The notes under the pieces: generated by a model | Database searches by the model: none | Told to the model about the DNA's origin: nothing | Seen by the model: the letters and a program-made list of their open reading frames with translations, nothing else | In this document: positions 22,500-34,570 of the stretch, piece after piece | Numbering within the stretch: the first letter of the stretch is position 1 | Layout of the letters: each line of letters opens with the position of its first letter | Position numbers and translations under genes: made by a program | Origin: Adiantum capillus-veneris | Lineage: Eukaryota; Streptophyta; Polypodiopsida; Polypodiales; Pteridaceae | Assembly: GCA_014529385.2 (NCBI GenBank) | Contig: CM043953.1 | Span: 63,688,372-63,752,371, forward strand | Direction of reading: 5' to 3' | Length of the DNA: 64,000 nucleotides

Positions 22500-23700
22500 G
22501 TTTATGTGAAGTTGCAGAATTTCAGGTCTACGGCTTGAAGCAGCATCAAAAGACTGTCAACTACAGAAACCGGTTGGAGAGTATGCTCATAAAAGTTGTA
22601 TGAACCAGTGGGTAAGCATAAGGATGCATTTGAGGTAAATTTTCAAGAGTTTGCAAAAACTCAGATTATTTACATTTTCTTGAGAATTTAGGCCAAATTA
22701 AGTTTTGACTTGACTCAGAGGTTTAAAACATGTCACAAAAAGAACGAGTATTGAAAAATTTGTAAAAAGTATTCATTTTAAGCCAAAAGTAAATAATTGC
22801 GATTATTTACATTTTGCTCAAAATTGATCAAGGTTCATACCAGAGACTCTATGCATGTTTAACATTTTTTGTGAAGGCTCATAGAGTTTGGATCACAAAA
22901 CAAGCCAAAAACTTGGGAAAAACTAAAATCTGTATTGATTGTCGAGAAATTGAGTTTGACTTAATGAATCTCGTTTAAATTTTGTGAAACTTGACTCAGA
23001 GGCTTAGTTGAAGGTGTTTAACATGTGTGTATACTCAGGTGACTAAAAATATGCTAAAATTTGACAGATGTAAATAATCATGATTATTTACTTTTGTCCA
23101 AATTTCAAAAAAATTTAGCCAACCAAGCATACCACAAGTTCCATCATGTTGTATTGAACACTCACATCAAATTTGGTGAAGTTTGGATCTTTAAAGTGAA
23201 AATTGTGGCTAGTTTTGTAAAGACATTTCTGCAGACACAAAACTGTTGACAAATTGAGTAGGGTTTATCCAAACTTGGTGAAACTTTGCTAGGGAGCTTA
23301 AGTTGAGTTGCTTTACCTGTTTGTATCATCATCTTGGCAAAAAAGTGCTAAAAAATCCCAGAAGTAAATAATCGTGATTATCTACATCTGCCCTAGATTT
23401 GAGATTTTTTGCATAACTGAGTATACCACAAGGTTAAGCATATGAAGTAGACTACTCATATCAAATTTGGTGAAATTTGGATCACAGAAGTGAGACTTAA
23501 GCTAGATTCTTGAAAATCGAGTCTGCGGACACTAAACAGTTGATAACCTGGACAAATCTTGTTCAAACTCAGTGAAACTTGTCTAGAGACTATAGCAAGG
23601 TGTCTATATGGCAAAAGAATTCTAAAAAGTGAGAAAATTAAGAAAAGTAAGTAATGAGATTATTTACTTTTGGATAACAATTCAATCCGCCGGTAAGTAC
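22500..23700 (+). repeat. ~290-bp diverged tandem repeats with an AT-rich palindrome, element A leader
   Basis: Four palindromes of the type GTAAATAAT-C-N-GATTATTTAC occur at 22789-22810, 23070-23091, 23364-23385 and 23648-23668, about 281-294 bases apart. The sequence between them repeats in order (GTGAAACTTG, 'CTAAAAAnT', 'ACCACAAGTT', 'AAATTTGGTGAA'). A diverged tandem array in the region between PBS and gag. Confidence 0.8.
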
Positions 23701-23725
23701 TCTATCCAGGGCTTGTCAAGTCTAT

Positions 23726-24320
23726 ATGAACCTTAGATATGGTCGTATACTAGCAAATCAAGGCATACTTGGAGAGACCGCTAGTAGGGTATCCACCAAA
23801 GAGAGTGTGAATCAAGGTGATCAATTGGGCACTATCTTTGAAGAAGTCCCAGACACTTATTTTGACTCAACATCTGAAATGTCTTCCTATTCGACTCAGT
23901 CAGGAACCGAAACAACAGTGCGATATAATCACATACTCACTTTTTATAAGACCGATGTCCATGGAGCTCAGGTTTACCTGCATCCTAATGAGGAGTATGC
24001 CATTCGCATTGATGACCATGACGTTTGAAGAGGAAATCAGGGCAAACAAACAAGGAAAAATGTATATGGATAAAAACGGGACTCAGTATGTAAAAGTTGG
24101 AAATCTTGATGTGATAGACAAATGGGGGTTAGAACTGAATAGAATAATTTCAGATATGGCAGCAAAAGAAGGTCCACCGACTTTAGAATTTGAGGGATAC
24201 GATCAAGTTGATCTGAAACCTTTGAAACGACTTAGCATTGATAATCCTAGGATTGGAGTCTATTGTTGGGATAAGAATGTCAAGGATCTTTTATGGGCCT
24301 CTCATACCAAACCAGGGTAG
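23726..24320 (+). pseudogene. Gag part 1 of element A
   Basis: Two overlapping frames (23726-24028, 100 residues, and 23817-24320, 167 residues) together read as one coding region after a frame change near 24020. Wording such as 'FDSTSEMSSYST' and, later, 'EEYAIRIDD' and 'KEGPPTLEFEGYDQVDLK' looks like real protein, but I do not recognise a domain. Its place between leader and zinc-knuckle segment makes it gag. Confidence 0.6.
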
Positions 24321-24486
24321 TTAAAACCCATGAAGATCATCTATATCTTCAAAATCAAGGACAAGGGATCAACATATCTACCCTCTTACCTATTTAGGGA
24401 TTCTTATACAATAACTTTGTTATGATGAGTCCTGAGGAGGTGGAATAGGCCAAATACCAAGGGTACTCTCTATAAGAGATTGGATA

Positions 24487-25398
24487 TTGGGGCAAGGACC
24501 TGATCCTATTCCAAGAGAGGAACTCCGCGATAAATCTTTTGGGAGTAATGTTAAAAAACCCGAACCCCTTAAGCCAATTGAAGCTTTTTGTACACAATGT
24601 TGCAAGAAGGGTGGACACTTCCCTGAAGACTATCCAAAAAATATGTTAAACAAAGGAAAAGTAGTGGTGAATGTAGTCCAAGTGATACCTAGGAGCTCAT
24701 CGAAAAGTGAACCTATTGTTCCAATTAAGGTGATCACTAGAGCCCAAGTTAAGAAAAAGAAACATAACTCCTCTGATGAATCAGAGAATACTAAAAATTT
24801 CTTGCAAAAGACCAAGAAAAGAAGACGTCAAAGATATGAGACAAGAAAACAAAAACAAAAGGCAAAAATTGAGAAAAAAGCCAAGAAACTATTCCAAGAA
24901 AAGTGAAAGAAACTGGGAGAAAATCAAGGAAGCCATAATAAAATCTGGAGGATCTATTTTGGTAAACAAATTTTTTGAGCCAATCAATGCAGCCTTGGAA
25001 TCTTTTTAGCGGGACTTAAAGCATGTCAAAATATGAAAAACAAATTTAAAAACTATCCTTCTCCAGATATGGAAGCAGCTAAGCTTAAAGCTTATCAAAA
25101 TCTGGTAAGAATTACTCAAGAAATGCTAAAAAAACAAAAACCCAAGCTTGAGAGTATAGCAAAACTTGAGGAGCTTGTGGTAGAAACCAATAAAGAGAAA
25201 TCCGAAGTGGTGATAGAACCCCACCTTGAAACTAAAGAGCCGAAACTCATAGTGCCTGACAATGAAGGTGCTTTAGATGGAATTTCGTTTGTGGAGGAAG
25301 ATTGGCCAAGACATTTATGGGAAAAAGTGTGAGATATTAATGATGTGAGCATAACTTTGAAATCAGCTCCTATAAAGGAAGTCTGGTTAGAGAATTTA
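24487..25398 (+). pseudogene. Gag part 2 of element A: degenerate zinc knuckle and Lys-rich tail
   Basis: The ORF at 24487-24906 contains 'CTQCCKKGGHFPEDY', a CCHC zinc knuckle spoiled by one extra residue and by Tyr in place of the last Cys. It is followed by a very basic stretch ('KKTKKRRRQRYETRKQKQK'). Coding continues in other frames at 24776-25009 and 25033-25332 (Lys/Glu-rich), and runs out at the insertion site of B. The frame seen at the junction ('VWLENLPP') continues at 37756. Confidence 0.7.
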
Positions 25399-25403
25399 CC
25401 TCC
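25399..25403. repeat. Left target-site duplication of element B (CCTCC)
   Basis: CCTCC here and at 37751-37755, each abutting an LTR end of B. Confidence 0.9.
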
Positions 25404-26169
25404 TATTGGATGCATCCAACATCATTAGCCATTTTCACCTTCTCATGGACATTATTTTTCCATTTGCTATGTATATATTCATGGGCTCACATTAAGTTCC
25501 AAGTTGTATCTGTTTATTCACTTCATATACTTTGGGCGGCCGGCCATAACTTTTAAAACCCTAGGTATATAAGTGAATGTAGCTCATGTGAAAGGGGAGA
25601 TATCATTTTGAGAGAAACCTAGAGTAGAGAAGAAGAAGAAGGAGTCTATGGAGGTGGAAGCATGGAGCAACATGTACTCTTCACGGACCGATTATATGCA
25701 TGCAATGAAGATGAGTCTTTTTGCCTTTCTCTTGCTTTTCATTAAGTTGTGTATTAGTGTCTTGATGGTGTAGCTTAAGAACTAATCGCTCTCTAATTCT
25801 TGACTGCTATTGTATGTTTGATTCTAGTAGTGTGTGCATGATTAGATTAGTGTATAGATTAAGGATTTGTGCATGGATTGCTGTAATCATAACTCCATGA
25901 GCTTGTGATTAGGATGTGCCCACGAGGATTAGTAGAGAATGCAACGATTAGCAACCTTGATTAGCACAAGGGTTAGCATGTGTGCATACACTAACCCCCT
26001 TCATTAGTTCTCTCTTCTTCCTATTGTAGATAATTTTCCCACTCAATTCTATCTCATTTCTCTCACACAATCACCCATGTGTGATGTTTCCATGCCCTAG
26101 CCGGTCGCTACCATCCTTGGATTGATAATTTTGTTGATTCTTTGGAGCTATGCTACAAGGACGTTAACA
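25404..26169 (+). repeat. 5' LTR of element B (766 bp)
   Basis: Starts TATTGGATGCATCCAAC (TATT instead of the TGTT of the 3' copy, a likely G-to-A change) and ends GGACGTTAACA. Includes GGTATATAAGTG and a run of tandem GATTAG elements. Confidence 0.92.
25566..25573 (+). promoter_or_regulatory. TATA-box candidate in the B 5' LTR
   Basis: TATATAAG, kept at 31257-31264 in the 3' LTR. Confidence 0.55.
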
Positions 26170-26171
26170 TT

Positions 26172-26189
26172 TGGCACCGTTGCCGAGGA
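26172..26189 (+). other. Primer-binding site, tRNA-Asp type (element B)
   Basis: TGGCACCGTTGCCGAGGA, two mismatches to the usual tRNA-Asp PBS of plant gypsy elements, two bases after the LTR. Confidence 0.88.
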
Positions 26190-27741
26190 CGGTAGCCTAA
26201 GCTAGAGGAGAATTTTTTAGTATAATCGAGTGTTTAAGAGTAGATTTAGGTAGAAAACCTCCAATTTCTCACTAATTTTTGACTAATTCGCTACCAATTC
26301 AAGTGCTTTACATGTGTGTATGCCTAATTAGAGGTTTAGTCATCACTCTTTTGATGTGAAACTGTAAAAATTTTGACTAAAATTGAGTGATTTTTGAGTG
26401 TGTACTAGGGAATTTTCCTTAATTAGGCTCTCTAATTACTCTCTAATCACGTGTGCTTTTTGTGCTACACATAGCTAAATTGTTGATTAGAGTTGTGATT
26501 ATTATCCTTATGTGTTTAATTTCAATGAAAATGATGCTACACATGAGATTTCGTGCTCAATTGATTGTAGGTGAAATGCCGTTAAGCGGTTGCTAGTACA
26601 CACACATAATTTTGAAACAATGAACTCTCACTAAGTTTTTGGTTGTTTTTAGCATTTTTTGGATATTTTTTGGATAATTTTACCTTCTCGGGCAAATTTT
26701 TTAAACTTTGTTGCATCTGTGTATGTTTTCACCCGCACCGCTTCTGTGACCACCGGACCCCGCTCAACCTCGCCTGCATCCATGTTTGTACTTACCTTGT
26801 CCCGCACTCGTTGCCCCCAGCACACACTCTCTAACCAGTCTCCACTCCTTGACCTCGTGTGACCCAACCCTTGCACACATACACACACACATAAAACAAA
26901 AGAAGAAAAGACAAAAGACTTAAAAAAAGAAAATAAAAGAAAATCAACACACAAAGAAACAAACACACTAACAAACAAACACACACACACACACACACAC
27001 ATACACACATGTTTTCTCTCTCGCGCACACACACAAGAGACCAAAAAATAAATAAAAAATAAAAAAATTTAAAAACTCAAAAAACAAAACTTTTCGTTTT
27101 GTTTTCTTTTCTATGTCTTGTTTCTCTTCATTGCATTGCACATGCATCAAACATCCGCACACACCCCGTTCACACGCATTTAAGCACGAACAGACGTATT
27201 TAGAGCACCGAGAGTCAGATTTCATCCGAAATTTTTTGATTTTGTCGATTTGAGCCGTTTTTAGCATATTCGAGCCAGATCACACACACAAATCTTGTTT
27301 GACACAGATTTTGATTTTGGTCTACGATTTTCCAGATTACACTCTTTAGAGCTGTTTGACGCGCAATATTGCATTTTGGCTCGATTTGACCGTAGAGTCC
27401 CATGATTAACCATATTTGACCTCAACTTGCGATAGAGATTTGTTTTGGCCTTGATAAGGACCAAATTTAGCTAGTTAGAGCTTGTTCACATGCAAGATCT
27501 TGATTTGGCCGCTTTTGGCTACTCTTAGCACACTGACGCGCGATTAGAGCTCGATTTGGTTACTAGACCTACATTTGGCTACGACTTTGACCAAGCGACC
27601 GATTTTAGAACCAGATTACACACAGAGATCCTGATTACCATTTGGATAGCCATTCATTGCCAGATTACACCTTGCACCTAATGCATTGGTTTATTGTCCC
27701 CTAGCACTAGATTTGACCTGGACTGCTAGACTTTGGCAGTC
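26190..27741 (+). other. Leader of element B, non-coding
   Basis: AT-rich, with CA-rich patches at about 26870-26900 and 26980-27035. ORFs across these patches are dinucleotide translations. Many short segments of the type GATTTTGATTTGGC recur loosely between 27200 and 27700, without a fixed period. Confidence 0.6.
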
Positions 27742-28257
27742 ATGGATCTTGAGAACATATTTGATCGATTATTATGGATCCACGGCGAGTTAGATGGATT
27801 ACCAGTGTACATCCATGTAGATACCCATTAGAGGTATATCCAGTTTCAGCCCACAGAAAGCCAGACCCCCAGATTTCAGATGCTTAGAGCCCGGGCACAT
27901 GCCACATTGCCAGGTCATCTTCTTGATGGTGTTGGTATAGTATATAGACACATGACGGAGGATAGTCCAGAGCACATCACTTTAGCCCATCTTGAGGATT
28001 GCAGAGACACACTTGAGCCGCCACAGACTGCATCATTGTGAGTGTGTGACATTGGACCCATATATACGGATGAGGATAGGAGGTTTTACATGAGAGAGCT
28101 TGCTAGCTCTGGAGAGTATCCCTTCTATGATACAATGATTGAGACCCCCCAGGTTCCTTCCGAGGTACCTACAAGAGTGTCCATGATGATTCTACATATG
28201 TATTACTATGTGGACTACGATATTCTCCTTCATGGCCTAGTGATACTAAGCATATAG
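27742..28257 (+). pseudogene. Gag-like coding remnant of element B
   Basis: From the ATG at 27742 one frame reads through 28257 with only two stops, one soon after 'VYIHVDTH' and one just before 28042. Segments such as 'HLEDCRDTLEPPQ' and 'YTDEDRRFYMRELAS' look like genuine protein. No zinc knuckle and no recognised domain; called gag-like only because it is the first coding region after the leader. Confidence 0.45.
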
Positions 28258-28445
28258 TAGATATGATGACTATGCAGTCTACAAGACTTCGATCACCTCT
28301 AGGATTTCCATCCTCACCACCATCTAGGAGACTGACCTTAACATAGATCATAGCAGAGGCTAGGGTAGATATGGAGCATAGGATGTAGATCCATACTAGT
28401 GCACAACCAGAGCTACGAGCCACAGAGATAGCTACACCTCAGATT

Positions 28446-28751
28446 TTGAATGTTCCTACTATTAGCACACATGCTAGAAAGGTTGTAGACATGGTACCAC
28501 CTTCCACGTTGCCAGCCATGAGCACACCATATACTAAGCTTTCCAGCTCACATGCACCAGATTTATCGATGATTGCTAGATCACCTAGAGCCACCATGCA
28601 GGCACGAGCCACTCCGAGTATTGAGGACCGAGATGAGATTGTGCTACATTTTGTAGGCCATAGAGGAGCCATGCCGTGGTTTGTTGACCATGACGGACAT
28701 TCCTATACCAGAGGTACCTTCTCAGACGACATAGACCCTTTTATACGATAG
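28446..28751 (+). pseudogene. Second coding remnant of element B (Pro/Thr/Ser-rich)
   Basis: 101-residue frame, rich in Pro, Thr, Ser and Ala in its first half, then 'DEIVLHFVGHRGAMPWF'. In a different frame from its neighbours and flanked by stops. It probably belongs to the same original polyprotein as 27742-28257. Function unknown. Confidence 0.35.
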
Positions 28752-29307
28752 ATAGCTAGAGTTCAGAGGAGACATTTTGGTACGACTGAGTTATTTACCG
28801 ATGAACCAAGGCCATATACATGTCCCTGCCGACCAACCATAATGCTATTGACAGAGCACATCCCGATGATTGTTTAGATACCCATGTACATCCTAGGATA
28901 GTGAAGTTACGTAGATTGGAGCACACATTGTCTTATTTGATGATTGTGGGCGTAGATACAGATATGAGCAGACGAGATGGTATATTGAGCCATCCATGAG
29001 AGTTATGGCATATCTTATTGGAGATCTTCGCGATAGGATTTATAGGGACCCATTGGGTGAGATTTACTATTTGATGATTGGATTGCTCTATTCTCCATGG
29101 CATGGCCAGGATACTAGACAGATACCCACTGAGAGTTCACATACACCTCCTAGATAGATATCCCGTACCCAGGTCACCTCCCAGAGCTTCATCACCTAAA
29201 CAGATTTTTCCACATAGCGCAGTTGATGAGCTGCGATCTAGAGTGATTGAGATGAAGAGGATGAATGCTGAGATTAACGATAGAACGAGTTCACTAGAGG
29301 GCCTACC

Positions 29308-30216
29308 ATGGATCCACCTACATTGCCAATTCAAGAGGTTGATACTTGTTCTACAAGGGATGTACAACCTAGTGAGATTGCTCTTACACTAGATACAAGC
29401 ATTGAACCACTAGAGATTGATAGAGTGCAAGATTCCATAGATATTATTGATGATACCCTTGCACCTACCGTAGAGGTACATGTCCCACCACAACCTATAC
29501 ATGAGGAGATAGCCGATGCACATGACCATGAGAGTGTTGACATTACTATAGAGCCTTTAGAGACCGAGATACCTATAGAGACATATGCCTACATAGAGAC
29601 ACCTACTCATGAGCATTCACCACCGGATTCATTGATGATTGAGCACACAGACCCCCCATGCGAGACACGGACATATGAGGTATTTAGAGACCATGACTGT
29701 CACCCCCCAAGTGTAGACATCACACATCAGGATCCGGGGACCCCTTTGACAAGAGTGACTTCTACCATTGTACTTGAGATACCCCGAGAGGTAGAGCCTA
29801 CATTAGAGGATGTTCCCACCAGGAGTAGTCCCACCCATGAGCCACCTAGGACATATCAGGCCTATAGCTCATCATCGAGAGCTTATGATATGACTACTAG
29901 ACATGTTTATGTGCCTCGCACGATGACACATGTTAGACCTTTAGCTAGTGACGACATGCCAATTTGGATTGAGAGCCACATCACACATGATGGACTATCA
30001 CATGGTTGGTTCACATCTAGGCAGTCACTAGAGGCACGGGGATTCTATAGAGGACATAGACAAATTTGGGTTCCTAGACCACAGACCATTGCACATACTC
30101 CTAGACCTACTACAATTTCTTTGACCACACCTATGCCACAGAGATCTAGACCATTTTCACGACCATTAGAGAGGCCTACTCCACGCCGAGGACATACACG
30201 AGCTAGATATCCATGA
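29308..30216 (+). CDS. Intact 302-residue ORF of element B, unknown function
   Basis: The longest uninterrupted non-pol frame in the window. Residues 1 to about 190 are acidic and rich in Pro, Thr, Ile and Glu, with repeated wording ('TIEPLETEIPIETYAYIETP', 'SIEPLEIDRV'). Residues 190-302 switch to Arg, Pro, Thr and His-rich ('MTTRHVYVPRTMTHVRP', 'RPFSRPLERPTPRRGHTRAR'). The layout of an acidic half followed by a basic tail could suit a nucleic-acid-binding gag product, but there is no zinc knuckle or known domain. An overlapping frame at 29078-29392 may be its upstream part. It survives while the other frames of B are broken. Confidence 0.55.
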   Translation: MDPPTLPIQEVDTCSTRDVQPSEIALTLDTSIEPLEIDRVQDSIDIIDDTLAPTVEVHVPPQPIHEEIADAHDHESVDITIEPLETEIPIETYAYIETPTHEHSPPDSLMIEHTDPPCETRTYEVFRDHDCHPPSVDITHQDPGTPLTRVTSTIVLEIPREVEPTLEDVPTRSSPTHEPPRTYQAYSSSSRAYDMTTRHVYVPRTMTHVRPLASDDMPIWIESHITHDGLSHGWFTSRQSLEARGFYRGHRQIWVPRPQTIAHTPRPTTISLTTPMPQRSRPFSRPLERPTPRRGHTRARYP

Positions 30217-31082
30217 CCACATATGAGGAGAGCTTGACATACCTTCCTTGAGATACCGCGGACATTGAAAATTTGGCTACCAAAGAGCCTACCACTTATT
30301 ACACCACAAGGTGCCATGAGCCATAGCTCACCAGAGATTCCTACTGATCATGCTATTGATTTAGAGCTAGGCAAGAGTCATCCACTGAGGGATTCTAAGC
30401 TACAGAGTTATTTGATGACACAGTCACAGGCTGATGTCATCCCTAGACCCATTACTTGTGCTATAGATTCTACCATCCATATGGAGCTAGGTGCCAGCCA
30501 GCCATTGACCATTTGATAGAGAGCTAGAAGATTATAGGCTTTATTGTTTGGAGAGAGTTCTCTTATCCCTCCTAGTTGCACTTGACCATTTACTTGAGCA
30601 TATTGTATATGGTGCACTAGCTGCATGCATTTATACTAGAGGCATTTTTTTCCTACAGGTTTTTTCCCTCTAGGTATCCAGGTTTGAGACCCTAGTTTAG
30701 GATTTCTTTCATTTTTTAAATAAAACTTTCACTACTATGCTGACACACCTTTCTAGGTGGTAGTGTCTTGCCTTATGATTTTGTAGCATAGAGGGACTTC
30801 AGCTTCCAGATTGCATGGTTCCATTGAGCTTCAGAGTTATATGCCGATTTCCACAGCTACTGAGGAGCTGCATCATATTTCTCCAAGTGTATAGGTATTT
30901 TATTAGCAGTTTAACAATTCATAATTCTTTGCACTTAGTCATTCCATGATGTGCTTTACTTTGCCTTATGAGTTATTTGCCACATGATTATGCTTGCTAC
31001 TTCATTACCTTTTGTCTTTTGAAGGCACATTCTTCCTGGCGCATTCACCATGACATATCTTTGTCAGGGACAACAAAGGTTA
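30217..31082 (+). other. 3' untranslated part of element B
   Basis: A further plus-strand frame (30265-30516, 83 residues) holds two related segments, 'DHAIDLELGKSHPL' and 'CAIDSTIHMELGASQPL', suggesting a short coding repeat that has decayed. The rest shows nothing. Confidence 0.4.
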
Positions 31083-31094
31083 GGAAGGGGGGAA
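31083..31094 (+). other. Polypurine tract of element B
   Basis: GGAAGGGGGGAA directly before TGTTGGATGCATCCAAC. Confidence 0.88.
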
Positions 31095-31528
31095 TGTTGG
31101 ATGCATCCAACGTCAGTAGCCATTTTCACCTTCTCATGGACATTATTTTTCCATTTGCTATGTATATATTCATGGGCTCACATTGAGTTCCAAGTTATAT
31201 CTATTTATTCACTTCATGTACTTTGGGCGGTCGGCCATAACTTTTAAAACCCTAGGTATATAAGTGTATGTAGCTTATGTGAAAGGGGAGATATCATTTT
31301 GAGAGAAACCTAGAGTAGAGAAGAAGAAGAAGGAGTCTATGGAGGTGGAAGCACGGAGCCGCATGTACTCTCTTCACGGACCGATTATATGCATGCAATG
31401 AAGACGAGTCCTTTTGCCTTTCTCTTGCTTTTCATTAAGTTGTGTATTAGTGTCTTGATGGTGTAGATTAAGAACTAATCGCTCTCTAATTCTTGACTGC
31501 TTATTGTATGTTTGATTCTAGCAGTGTG
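31095..31528 (+). repeat. 3' LTR of element B, first part (interrupted by C)
   Basis: Matches the start of 25404-26169 with few changes. It begins with a perfect 16-base palindrome, GTTGGATGCATCCAAC. It stops at GCAGTGTG, where element C enters, and resumes at 37405. Confidence 0.93.
31524..31528. repeat. Left target-site duplication of element C (GTGTG)
   Basis: GTGTG here and at 37400-37404; the uninterrupted B 5' LTR has a single copy at the same place. Confidence 0.9.
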
Positions 31529-32016
31529 TGTTATGGAATTGATATCTTATTATTTATTGTAGCTGTGACAGGTGGAAAAGGCTTAACCGAGCTAAGCTAT
31601 TGCAAAAGGATATCATATTTTATGTACATTTTATTATTCAAGTGCTCTTTATGAGCTTTGGCCATTTATGACCGGCCGGCCAGTTTGTACTCACTTTGAC
31701 CATTCAAGAATCTATAAATTAAATACGTGCAAGATGGAAATGGTCACTCTTGCACGGGGGGAGATTGCACCCAGTGTCTGTGTACTTCTTCTCCCCTCTC
31801 CCCTCTTCTCTCTCGCCGTGCCGGCGTAGCACTCCGCTCTAGGAGGTGCGCCTGCGCGTGCTCTTCCCCTCTCTTCCGCTCTACGTCTCTCGCTGTTCGC
31901 GTATAGCTTCGATTACGAGTTCATGGATGTGCGAGGTATACAGTTTTGTTGATTCATGGCTTGCTATGTGCTATTTCGAGTATTTTGCAGGGCTTTCCGC
32001 GCTCCCGACTGTACCA
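31529..32016 (+). repeat. 5' LTR of element C (488 bp)
   Basis: TGTTATGGAATTGATATC ... GACTGTACCA. Differs from the 3' LTR at about 13 positions by eye, roughly 97% identity, mostly transitions. Confidence 0.95.
31713..31719 (+). promoter_or_regulatory. TATA-box candidate in the C LTR
   Basis: TATAAAT in the 5' LTR, kept at 37095-37101 in the 3' LTR. Confidence 0.5.
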
Positions 32017-32017
32017 G

Positions 32018-32029
32018 TGGTATCAGAGC
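32018..32029 (+). other. Primer-binding site, tRNA-iMet type (element C)
   Basis: TGGTATCAGAGC, one base after the LTR. Confidence 0.95.
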
Positions 32030-32068
32030 GAAGGTCGACGTCCTTGGTGATGCACAAATCGTTTCTAT

Positions 32069-32158
32069 GGAGGATTCTATTTTTTGCAAGATTGATGCAG
32101 CTAAGTTAGTTTCTAAATTTTATCTGCCTCTTTGCTCCCTTTGTGTTTATGGACATTG
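32069..32158 (+). pseudogene. Possible remnant of a copia gag start in element C
   Basis: An ATG 50 bases after the PBS opens a frame reading 'MEDSIFCKIDAAKLVSKFY', then ending within about 30 codons. The position and the 'ME(D/G)..' opening are typical of copia gag, but the sequence is too short for a firm call. Confidence 0.3.
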
Positions 32159-32199
32159 ATTTTCTATATTTATCATCGAAGCACTTGATGTATGTATTG

Positions 32200-33105
<906 letters not shown>

Positions 33106-33984
33106 GTCGGACACAGCAGTGGTGTGTACCCGCCAGCATGTAGCCCACTATCGCTCTCTCCTGATTTGGTGGTAGACCACCCACCCAGCAGTTCCAATGG
33201 ACATCTTCAACCCCACCAACTCCCCCCACTGGAGCTGCTGACTCTCATGCCATGCAACTCCTCGAACTGCAGCTCTCTCTCACTACAACCGCCTCTCTCA
33301 GGCCATGCAAATCACAGCCTCTCAATGTTCATGCATCGACTCCCAATCTCTCTCTTTCTTTCTCTGTCTCTGGCCGCCACCTGGAATCAGTCTCTCTCTT
33401 CTCTCTTTTGTCTGACGACTGCCGCAAATACTCTCGGAGCCATGTGTTGCCCAGCATCCTTTCTCCATCAACCTCTACCATCAATCTCTTCTCTCTCTCT
33501 CTCTCTCTACCCTCGTTACTGCAGTACAGGTACGCACTCCCCTTGTAGGCATGATTGTGATGCGTAGCTATGTCTTGCATGCAGCCACCCACTACCTCTT
33601 TCTTTGGAGCTCACCCACTTGCACTGGCGCGACACTCACGACGGTTGCAAGCTCGTGCAACTGTTCTCTCTCTCTCCTCAGTCGCTAGAAACTTTATCTC
33701 TTTCTCTCTCTCCTTGCTTCATCCACTCCAGCCGCCATGCACAGTTTTGAAGGAGCAGCCCTCGCCATTTTGAAATTAGCCTACCGGCCGTCGTTGCATG
33801 TAGCAGCAAGGCTCGCCACTCTCCCTCAACCTACCTTATGGCCAAGCCGGATATCAGCGGCTATGGGGCACAGCGCAGTGACCACCCCTTGCCAATTCTC
33901 CAGCCACACGGTCATCTATTGAACTACGCGCCTGGAGCGTGCAGCCGCAACCTTTTGCTCTCCCCCTTGTCTACTGTGTGCCCT

Positions 33985-34570
33985 AACACCATAGTTCTTC
34001 AACATCAAAGGCACGACAAAAGGGACACAGCCTCGGAGATCTTGCCAGCTTTTTCCATGGTATCACAGACAACTATAAGCCTTCATGTCAAGGGCAACTC
34101 CTCGTTCCTGTGCAGCCGCATATAATTCGAGTGCTACTCGAATCTCAAAGAGCAAAAGAGCAATGCAGAAAGATGTCAGGACATAAGGGACAAGGTCTGT
34201 TTTCATCTTGTGGTATATGTTCATGACCTCATCATATAATTCCTCTTTGTAGTAGGCTAGCACAAGACCATTGACAACAGTAGTAGAATCCTCATCTGCG
34301 GTACTCTTGGCCATTCTGTTGAACGATCTCTCCATGACATCAAACCTCCGGGCCTTGGTAAGCTCTTTCATGACCTTGACAAAGGTAGCACTATGAAGAC
34401 TTAACCCTGCTGCACAACCTCATCGTACAACTCCTCAGTCGCTTGCCATTTTTGAGCACTGAGGAAGTTTTGGACAACTACAAAGAAGACGTCATCATTC
34501 AAAATGAAGCCCGGCTGAGCTTTGATCCATGTGTTGAGGGCATACCTCGGTATTGAATTAGATCATTAAG
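33985..34570 (-). pseudogene. Captured PPR-protein gene fragment, antisense in element C
   Basis: The minus strand reads as helical PPR repeats over three frames. 34400-34560 gives 'FFVVVQNFLSAQKWQATEEL', then 'YDEVVQQG'. 34063-34371 gives 'MKELTKARRFDVMERSFNRM', 'VVNGLVLAYYKEELYDEVMN' and 'LELYAAAQERGVALDMKAYS'. 33985-34060 gives 'DTMEKAGKISEAVSLF'. Spacing of about 35 residues between 'A.ELY'-type helices is that of PPR motifs, which bind organellar RNA in plants. Two single-step frameshifts break it. There is no start codon, targeting peptide or C-terminal domain. It lies antisense to the element, so it was captured and is not part of the retrotransposon's own genes. Confidence 0.75.

Noticed and set aside
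26649-27044. Cys-Val-rich proteins on both strands at 26649-27267, 43290-43672 and 46750-47252
   Set aside because: Dinucleotide CA/TG repeats produce Cys-Val and His-Thr runs in any frame; no support outside the repeats.
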